Source: Hujiaoplasma nucleasis | GTDB taxonomy: Bacteria; Bacillota_I; Bacilli_A; Izemoplasmatales; Hujiaoplasmataceae | Assembly (NCBI RefSeq): GCF_013745115.1 | Contig: NZ_CP051151.1 | Span: 1,736,001 to 1,800,000, forward strand | Reading direction: 5' to 3' | Length of the DNA: 64,000 nt | In this document: in pieces, positions 46,142 to 52,634 of the stretch | How positions within the stretch are numbered: the stretch's first letter is position 1 | How the letters are laid out: each line of letters opens with the position of its first letter | Made by a program: the position numbers and the translations under genes | The notes under the pieces: model-generated | Database searches by the model: none | The model's input: the letters and a program-made list of their open reading frames with translations, nothing else | Told to the model about the DNA's origin: nothing

Positions 46142-47443
46142 ATGATTTTTCACAAAGCAAAAGGGTTACAAATTGATGGAAAAAAAGAACTTTGTAAGAA
46201 AAGTCCTTTAGTGGATTATTTGAATCCAAACACAGTTTATATCCCGTTGGTTCATAGAAATTTAAAGCTTGAACCTAAAGTCAATGTCGGAGACTTAGTA
46301 AAAATCGGTCAAGTTATAGCTGAAGTCACAGGCTACGGTTCTTTTATTTCACATGCATCTGTGAGTGGTGAAGTAAAATCGATAAAAAAAGTATGGCATG
46401 CTAGCGGTAAAATGGTAGATGCTATTGAAATTGAGAATGATCATAAAAATACTTTAGATGATCAAATTCAAGAAAGAAAAAATGTTAATGAATTAAGTAG
46501 AGAAGAATTGATTGACATCATGAAAAATGCTGGGTTAACCGGTTTAGGTGGGGCTGGATTTCCTACCTATATTAAATATCAAACCAAATCTAAGATTGAT
46601 ACAGTCATTATTAATGCTGTAGAATGCGAACCTTATTTAACATCGGATTATCAATTTATTATTAAATTCCCGGAAAAAATGTTAAAAGGTGCAACTTATA
46701 TGATGAGAGCAGCAGAAGCTGATGAAGTCGTTGTTGCATACAAAGCCTATAATCAAAAAATTGAGGATGAATTAAATAAGTTAACAGATAAGTATCCTCA
46801 TGTAAAATTATCACCAATGAAGGATGTATATCCTGCAGGTTGGGAAAAATATATAGTTGAACAAGTCACTGGAAAAACATATACTGGTTTACCTGCAGAA
46901 GCTGGAGTTATTATGAACAATGCAGCAACAGCTATAGTATTTGCTGATGCAGTTGAACAAAATATTCCATTAATTTCAAGACCTGTAAGTATTACTGGAG
47001 AAGGCATAAAAGAACCTAAAACTTTCTTAGTGCCTCTTGGAACTAAAGTAGCTGAACTTATTAATCAATGTGGCGGATACATTGATGGCTTAGATCCTTT
47101 ACAAGCTAATTACATCGCGGGTGGACCTATGACAGGCCGTGCGATTTTTATTGATGACTTAATTGTTAATGATACTTTAGGTGCTGTAATTATTAAACCG
47201 TTTAAAACTTGGGATTATCCTGAGTGTTTGGGTTGTGGAAAATGTGCAGATGTTTGTCCTGTATATTTAACACCTACGGAAATTAAAAAAGCATTTGATA
47301 GAAAAGATGTGAAATTATTAGGATTATTAGATGCTAATAAATGTATTGAATGTGGATTATGCTCATATGTATGCCCATCTCACATTGAAATTACTGAAGC
47401 TGTTGGTAAGGGAAAAGACTTACTAAGGAAAGGAGCTAAATAA
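46142..47443 (+). CDS. rnfC: Rnf complex subunit RnfC
   Basis: 433 residues, NADH-facing peripheral subunit of the ferredoxin:NAD+ oxidoreductase pump. The flavin/NADH-binding motif GLGGAGFPTYIK lies at about 133-144, and two 4Fe-4S motifs near the end: CLGCGKCADVCP and CIECGLCSYVCP. First gene of a seven-gene operon with one-base or longer overlaps (ATG of rnfD overlaps its stop). GGAGG before the ATG. Confidence 0.97.
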   Translation: MIFHKAKGLQIDGKKELCKKSPLVDYLNPNTVYIPLVHRNLKLEPKVNVGDLVKIGQVIAEVTGYGSFISHASVSGEVKSIKKVWHASGKMVDAIEIENDHKNTLDDQIQERKNVNELSREELIDIMKNAGLTGLGGAGFPTYIKYQTKSKIDTVIINAVECEPYLTSDYQFIIKFPEKMLKGATYMMRAAEADEVVVAYKAYNQKIEDELNKLTDKYPHVKLSPMKDVYPAGWEKYIVEQVTGKTYTGLPAEAGVIMNNAATAIVFADAVEQNIPLISRPVSITGEGIKEPKTFLVPLGTKVAELINQCGGYIDGLDPLQANYIAGGPMTGRAIFIDDLIVNDTLGAVIIKPFKTWDYPECLGCGKCADVCPVYLTPTEIKKAFDRKDVKLLGLLDANKCIECGLCSYVCPSHIEITEAVGKGKDLLRKGAK

Positions 47444-48639
47444 TGGCAAGATTTGCTGGCGGAAAAGCCCCATTCTTAAGAATATCTGACCAAGGAAAAA
47501 ACACCAATACCATCATGAGAGATTTCATGATTGCTCTATTGCCTGTAATATTGTTCTCTTGGTATAAGAATGGTATTCAAGTTTACATGGATGGAAATAT
47601 CAATTTCTTTGAAATGCTATATCCATTATTATTAATCCTTTTAGGTGGATTTTTATCTGTTCTTATGGAAGCTATTTTCTTTTATATCACAGATAAAGAA
47701 CATCGTTCTTTCTCAGATGTCAAAAAGAAATTAGGAACATCATATGCAGCTATACCTGGTTTAATATTAGGATTGTTATTACCGGTTTATACCCCAATAT
47801 GGGTATTAATGGTTGCGGCATTTATGGCAACAATAGTAGGTAAAATGTTATTTGGTGGATTCGGTCATAATGTCTTTAATCCTGCATTGTTAGGGTATGC
47901 TGTAGTTGGATTTACATTATCAGGTTTTATAAATGATGCTGGTGGCGTTTTAAACGGATCTGAAGTATTTATTGATTCTTATGCTGGAGCAACTCCTCTT
48001 GGAGTTTTAGCACAATTTAGAAATAGTGGAAATCCATTCACTTATCAAGCGCTTGTTGAACCTTATGGTAATTTATGGAACTTCTTTATTGGCACCATAC
48101 CTGGTGCTCTAGGTGAAACTTCTGCCTTAGCAATCTTACTTGGTGGCATTTACCTAGCAGTTCGTAAAATTATTAAATGGTATACACCTGTTGTTTATAT
48201 CGGTACAGTATTTGTTTTATCTTGGTTTATTGGAATGATTGCTGGAGATGCTGGTTTATGGTTCCCAACATATTCAATTTTATCTGGTGGTGTATTCTTT
48301 GCGGCTGTCTTTATGATTACTGAGCCAGTCACCACACCTACCAATTCACTAGGTAAAATAATATTTGCATTATTCTTAGGGGTTCTAACAGTATTATTTA
48401 GATTTGTTGGTAACTTACCTGAAGGTGTTGGTACTTCATTAATATTAATGAATATATTCGCAATCCCAATTGATACATATTCTGCGATTATTAGAACTAA
48501 AGGGTTTAAGAAAACAACAATTCCTTATGCATCCGTTCTTGCAGGTATCTTATTAATACTATTAGTTTATACACTGATTGCTTCAAAGAATTTATACACA
48601 GCTTTATTACCAATCCTAAGTACATGGGGGGTAATGTAA
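47443..48639 (+). CDS. rnfD: Rnf complex subunit RnfD (flavinylated)
   Basis: 398 residues, integral membrane subunit with about nine hydrophobic segments. A covalent-FMN site is seen as D178-SYAGAT184-PLG, the flavin-transferase motif Dxx[s/t/a]gAT. It is long for RnfD, mainly through the N-terminal segment. Part of the ion-translocating core. Overlaps rnfC by one base. Confidence 0.96.
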   Translation: MARFAGGKAPFLRISDQGKNTNTIMRDFMIALLPVILFSWYKNGIQVYMDGNINFFEMLYPLLLILLGGFLSVLMEAIFFYITDKEHRSFSDVKKKLGTSYAAIPGLILGLLLPVYTPIWVLMVAAFMATIVGKMLFGGFGHNVFNPALLGYAVVGFTLSGFINDAGGVLNGSEVFIDSYAGATPLGVLAQFRNSGNPFTYQALVEPYGNLWNFFIGTIPGALGETSALAILLGGIYLAVRKIIKWYTPVVYIGTVFVLSWFIGMIAGDAGLWFPTYSILSGGVFFAAVFMITEPVTTPTNSLGKIIFALFLGVLTVLFRFVGNLPEGVGTSLILMNIFAIPIDTYSAIIRTKGFKKTTIPYASVLAGILLILLVYTLIASKNLYTALLPILSTWGVM

Positions 48640-48640
48640 T

Positions 48641-50401
48641 ATGAAACAATTTTTTAATAAAAACGGAATGGTCTTAACTTTATCAGCAATTTTACTTGTT
48701 ATCTTTGTATTTGGTGGAATGTATTCAAGATACATGTCTACTCAATTAGATTCACATATTGAAGAATACGAACAAGAACAAGCTGAAAAAGAAGCTGAAG
48801 AAGCTTTAAGAAAATATCGTCAATCATTAATAGACTTAGTAGATAATGGCGTAGAGTTACAAGACTATACTTCAAGCCAAGTAGAACGATTATATGCCAC
48901 ACCTGAAACAGGCGTTGAATATCAACCACAACTAATAGAAGCTTATCAAGTTTTAAATGATAGTGATCAAGCCATTGCAGTTGTATATGTTATTGAAACC
49001 ATTGGCCGTTCGGAAGGTGTTAGAGTCGCATACTCTATTTCACTTGAAACTGATCAAGTAACGGATATAGTTGTTGTTTCTCATAATGAAACTACTCAAG
49101 TAGAAAATGATTACTATAATTTATTGGATGAAAATTTCTTCAATCAATTTAATAACTTAGATTTTAATGTGGTTGAACTAGGTTTTGACTCAGTATCAGG
49201 TGCTACATCTTCATCAGAAGCATTTGAAACCGGTTTAAACTACGCTAGAGTTTTATATGCAAATGATTTTGACTTTGAAATTCCTCAACCAACAATTGAA
49301 TTTGTATTCAATTCAATGGTGTTTAATTATGACTTATCTACAATTACAAGTTTTGAATTGGTTGCAGATGTTAGCTTTGATGGTGGAAATAAACAAGCTT
49401 TAATCGGATTCGATACTGCTTATAATTTTGTTCAAGTATTGCAAGGTGACACATTAACTGAAGATGAACAATTGGCTTTTGCATCTCAAGCTGAAGCAGC
49501 AAGTACAATTACTGAAATGGTAGAAGTTCTTGCTTATGATGATGATAACCAAGTTATTACGATAAAGGTCTTTGGCTTTAATAAAAATGGTATCACATTG
49601 GATGTTCAACTGAATGCATCTGGTACTTCAGTGACAAGTATTTCAATGGTTTCAACCAGTGAAAACTACGACTCTGAATATTATGGTGGTTATGATGGAG
49701 ATCCTGCACCCGCAGTAGAAGATGCATATATTAATGAGTTTAATACGAATGGAACTGTTTTAGATGCTGTAGCTGGAGCAACAAGAACTTCTGAAGCTAT
49801 GACGGCTGCTGTTGAGTGGGCTAAAAACTTTGGTGCTTCAAGCGGTGTAGTTGATGTTAGTGTAGATGCTTTTGATTTTAACTATGATTTAACAACACTT
49901 GTAGATTATCCATTTGTAGCTGATATCACTTTTGATTCAGATAAACAAGCAACTATTTTAGTAGGTGCTGATTATAATTATGGCGGTTTAGTATCTGGTA
50001 TTGAACCTGGTCAAGATGTTATTAATGCTTTAACTGATCCACTAGAAGCTGCTAACTCAATTGATGATATGGTCGATATTATTTCTTATGATTCTACAAA
50101 TCATACAATTGAGATCCTTGTTTTTGGTTTTAATAGAGACGGTATAACCTTATTAGCACAACTAAACAACGATGAATCACTTGTTGAATCTGTATCTATA
50201 GTTACAACTAAAGAAAATTATGATTCTGAGTACTATGGTGGTTATGATGGCGATCCTGCTCCTGCAGTGGAAAACGGATTTATCAATCAATATAATACTG
50301 ATGGTACAATTATTGATGGAGTAGCTGGCGCAACTAGAACTTCAAATGCCATGACAGCTGCTTTAGAATGGTTAAATACATTCATGAATGGAGGTAACTA
50401 A
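48641..50401 (+). CDS. Large RnfG-like subunit with three FMN-binding domains
   Basis: 586 residues, about three times RnfG length. N-terminal membrane anchor (about 9-30), a charged coiled-coil-like helix (about 37-65), then an RnfG-type domain ending in DSVSGAT (T189). Two further ~184-residue domains follow with DAVAGAT (T381) and DGVAGAT (T565). Domains 2 and 3 are tandem copies sharing the stretch ENYDSEYYGGYDGDPAPAVE. Predicted exported, with up to three covalent FMNs attached by ApbE (not in the window). Extra to the normal RnfG encoded next. Confidence 0.88.
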   Translation: MKQFFNKNGMVLTLSAILLVIFVFGGMYSRYMSTQLDSHIEEYEQEQAEKEAEEALRKYRQSLIDLVDNGVELQDYTSSQVERLYATPETGVEYQPQLIEAYQVLNDSDQAIAVVYVIETIGRSEGVRVAYSISLETDQVTDIVVVSHNETTQVENDYYNLLDENFFNQFNNLDFNVVELGFDSVSGATSSSEAFETGLNYARVLYANDFDFEIPQPTIEFVFNSMVFNYDLSTITSFELVADVSFDGGNKQALIGFDTAYNFVQVLQGDTLTEDEQLAFASQAEAASTITEMVEVLAYDDDNQVITIKVFGFNKNGITLDVQLNASGTSVTSISMVSTSENYDSEYYGGYDGDPAPAVEDAYINEFNTNGTVLDAVAGATRTSEAMTAAVEWAKNFGASSGVVDVSVDAFDFNYDLTTLVDYPFVADITFDSDKQATILVGADYNYGGLVSGIEPGQDVINALTDPLEAANSIDDMVDIISYDSTNHTIEILVFGFNRDGITLLAQLNNDESLVESVSIVTTKENYDSEYYGGYDGDPAPAVENGFINQYNTDGTIIDGVAGATRTSNAMTAALEWLNTFMNGGN

Positions 50402-50402
50402 G

Positions 50403-50921
50403 ATGAATAAAGGTTTAATTTCAGGATTAGTTTTACTGACATTAGGATTAGTTTGTGGATTATTATTGGCTGTTGTCAATGGATTCACTGAAGAAAGAAT
50501 TGAACAAGAAGAACTAAGATTAAAATTTGAAGCTATTGAAGAGTTTTATACTATCAGTGAATATACTTTAGATTTAGTAGAACTCGGTGGTGGAGAAAGT
50601 ATTTATGTTTTAAGAAAAGCTGATGTGATCGAACATTTAGTGTATTCTTTGAAAGCACAAGGTTATGGTGATGAAGTTGAAATGTTGGTGGCAGTTAATA
50701 GTGACCTATCTATTGAAGGTTATACCGTCACATATCAAAATGAATCGCCTGGTATTGGAACGAAAATTGTTGGTAACGATTTTAATTATTCACAAGCAAC
50801 TGACTTATCAACATTTGATTCTATCTCTGGAGCAACTGTTTCTTCAACCGCTGTAAAGACAATTTTTACTGAAGTTGCTGATAGGGTAGAAGCTGACTTT
50901 GGAGGTGCTTTAAATGAATAA
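50403..50921 (+). CDS. rnfG: Rnf complex subunit RnfG
   Basis: 172 residues, the canonical RnfG: N-terminal membrane segment (about 5-25), ESPGIGTKI, and the FMN-attachment motif D139-SISGAT145. ATG 50403 follows GGAGG overlapping the end of the large RnfG-like gene; an ATG at 50388 lies before that site and is less likely. Its presence shows that the large upstream protein is an addition, not a replacement. Confidence 0.95.
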   Translation: MNKGLISGLVLLTLGLVCGLLLAVVNGFTEERIEQEELRLKFEAIEEFYTISEYTLDLVELGGGESIYVLRKADVIEHLVYSLKAQGYGDEVEMLVAVNSDLSIEGYTVTYQNESPGIGTKIVGNDFNYSQATDLSTFDSISGATVSSTAVKTIFTEVADRVEADFGGALNE

Positions 50922-51585
50922 AAGTGAAAATTTCTTAAAAGGTTTATTCAAAGAAAATCCATTATTTGTTGGGTTATTAGGAATGTGTCCATCACTTGCA
51001 GTGACAACATCAGTTGAAAATGCATTAGGGATGACCATCGCAGTTGTCTTTGTTTTAGTATTATCAAATTTATTGATTTCTTTAATAATGAGTAATAAAA
51101 AATTAGCTGAGCTTGTCAAACCAGTTAGAATTCCAGTTTACATTGTTGTTATCGCAACACTAGTTACTGTAGTTGAAATGTTAATGCATGCTTATTTAAT
51201 TAGTTTGTATAAATCATTAGGTATTTTTATTCCTTTAATCGTTGTAAACTGTATTATCTTGGGTAGAGCAGAAGCCTTTGCTTCAGAAAACAAACCTATG
51301 GATTCTATGATTGATGGATTGGGAATGGCTTTAGGATTTGGTTTGGCTATTTTTACAGTAAGTATTTTTAGAGAGTTCTTAGGTACTGGCTTATTAACTA
51401 TTTGGGGAGATTTACAAATTAACTTAAATTTCATATTTGATTTCTTGAGAATCAGCCCAATTGGCATGTTTACTCAACCTGCCGGCGCCTTTATTACTTT
51501 AGGATTTATCCTTGCAACGTTAGCTGCTGTTCAAGCAAGCAAACAAGCAAAAAACCAAGCAAAGGAAGTGAAAGCAAATGTCTAA
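50914..51585 (+). CDS. rnfE: Rnf complex subunit RnfE
   Basis: 223 residues, integral membrane protein with six hydrophobic segments. Family stretches include NPLFVGLLGMCPSLAVTTS, ALGMTIAV and VNCIILGRAEAFAS. With RnfA it forms the central membrane part that carries the intramembrane iron-sulfur centre and Na+ or H+ path. Overlaps rnfG by 8 bases and rnfA by 8 bases. Confidence 0.97.
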   Translation: MNKSENFLKGLFKENPLFVGLLGMCPSLAVTTSVENALGMTIAVVFVLVLSNLLISLIMSNKKLAELVKPVRIPVYIVVIATLVTVVEMLMHAYLISLYKSLGIFIPLIVVNCIILGRAEAFASENKPMDSMIDGLGMALGFGLAIFTVSIFREFLGTGLLTIWGDLQINLNFIFDFLRISPIGMFTQPAGAFITLGFILATLAAVQASKQAKNQAKEVKANV

Positions 51586-52165
51586 TCTAATAGCACTAGC
51601 CTTTTCAGCCTTTATTTTACAAAACATAATTTTAACTCAATTTTTAGGAATATGTCCTTTCATTGGAGTATCTACTAAAAGAAGTTCTGCATTAGGAATG
51701 GGCATGGCTGTTATTTTTGTTATGTTGATTTCTTCAACAGTCACTTGGTTCTTATATCACCAAGTATTAGTTAATTTAGAAATGACATATATGAGAACCA
51801 TTGTCTTTATCTTAGTTATTGCTGCTTTAGTACAAATGGTTGAAACTTTCTTGAAGAAAGTCTCACCAGCCCTATACAAAGCCCTAGGTATTTATTTGCC
51901 TTTAATTACGACAAATTGTGCAGTTTTAGGGGTTGCAGTATTAAATATTACAAATGAACATGGTTTTGTTGAAATGTTAGTTTATACAGCCTTTATTGGT
52001 ATTGGATTCTTATTTGTAATGTATATATTCTCAATGATTAGAGAAAAATTAGATTTTGCGCCTGTTCCAAAAGCCTTTAAAGGTACACCAATTGCATTGA
52101 TTGTTGCTGCGATTTTAGCGATCATCTTTACTAGATTTGGAGGGCTAATCGAATGGCTTTTATAA
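51578..52165 (+). CDS. rnfA: Rnf complex subunit RnfA
   Basis: 195 residues, six membrane segments, homologous to RnfE. Motifs: NIILTQFLGICPFIGVS and ITTNCAVLGVA. Start ATG 51578 lies in the rnfE end; stop overlaps the rnfB start by 13 bases. Confidence 0.97.
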   Translation: MSNLIALAFSAFILQNIILTQFLGICPFIGVSTKRSSALGMGMAVIFVMLISSTVTWFLYHQVLVNLEMTYMRTIVFILVIAALVQMVETFLKKVSPALYKALGIYLPLITTNCAVLGVAVLNITNEHGFVEMLVYTAFIGIGFLFVMYIFSMIREKLDFAPVPKAFKGTPIALIVAAILAIIFTRFGGLIEWLL

Positions 52166-52452
52166 TGGATATTTTAGTGCCTGCAGCTATACTTGCAGGA
52201 CTTGGATTTATCTTAGGTTTATTAATTAATGTAGTATCAAAAGTATTCTATGTAGAAGAAGATCCTGCCATTGATGAAGTGGTGGAATTACTTCCAAGAT
52301 ATAATTGTGGTGCTTGTGGGCATCCTGGTTGTAAAGAAATGGCAATTTCATTATTAAATAAAGAAAGTGATGTCATGGCATGTAAACCTATTAAGAAGGA
52401 TGCTGCTGAAGATTTAAAAAAATATCTAAAAGAGCATTTTGCAAATAAATAA
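52153..52452 (+). CDS. rnfB: Minimal RnfB lacking the ferredoxin-like domains
   Basis: 99 residues: a membrane segment (about 7-28) and one 4Fe-4S domain with C52, C55, C60 and C77 (CGACGHPGC). Usual RnfB proteins are ~260-330 residues and carry further CxxCxxCxxxCP ferredoxin domains at the C-terminus. Here the stop is followed within about 10 bases by a terminator, so the short form looks genuine rather than cut by a recent frameshift; the frames downstream hold no cluster motif. GGAGGG before ATG 52153. Confidence 0.9.
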   Translation: MAFIMDILVPAAILAGLGFILGLLINVVSKVFYVEEDPAIDEVVELLPRYNCGACGHPGCKEMAISLLNKESDVMACKPIKKDAAEDLKKYLKEHFANK

Positions 52453-52459
52453 TATTTTT

Positions 52460-52495
52460 AAACTGTAAACAATAACAATGTTTACAGTTTTTTTT
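52460..52495 (+). terminator. Rho-independent terminator of the rnf operon
   Basis: AAACTGTAAAC / GTTTACAGTTT stem, 9-base loop, followed by a T-run. Confidence 0.88.
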
Positions 52496-52551
52496 GCTAA
52501 AAATAGGGCTTATTATCCTAATAATGAATAGATAAAATAATTGTAAAAACT

Positions 52552-52592
52552 GAACGATTGTTCTTGCAAAAACATAACGAATGTGTTATATT
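52552..52592 (+). promoter_or_regulatory. Promoter of the FMN-repeat lipoprotein with an inverted repeat next to -35
   Basis: TTGCAA (52564-52569), 17-base spacer, TATATT (52587-52592). Immediately upstream, GAACGATTGTTC (52552-52563) is an inverted repeat abutting the -35 box. Its GAAC-N4-GTTC core equals that of Gram-positive LexA boxes, but the outer bases differ, so the regulator is uncertain. Confidence 0.6.
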
Positions 52593-52634
52593 TTTATTGT
52601 ATGAATTTTAAATTAAAAACGGAGGAAGGATACA

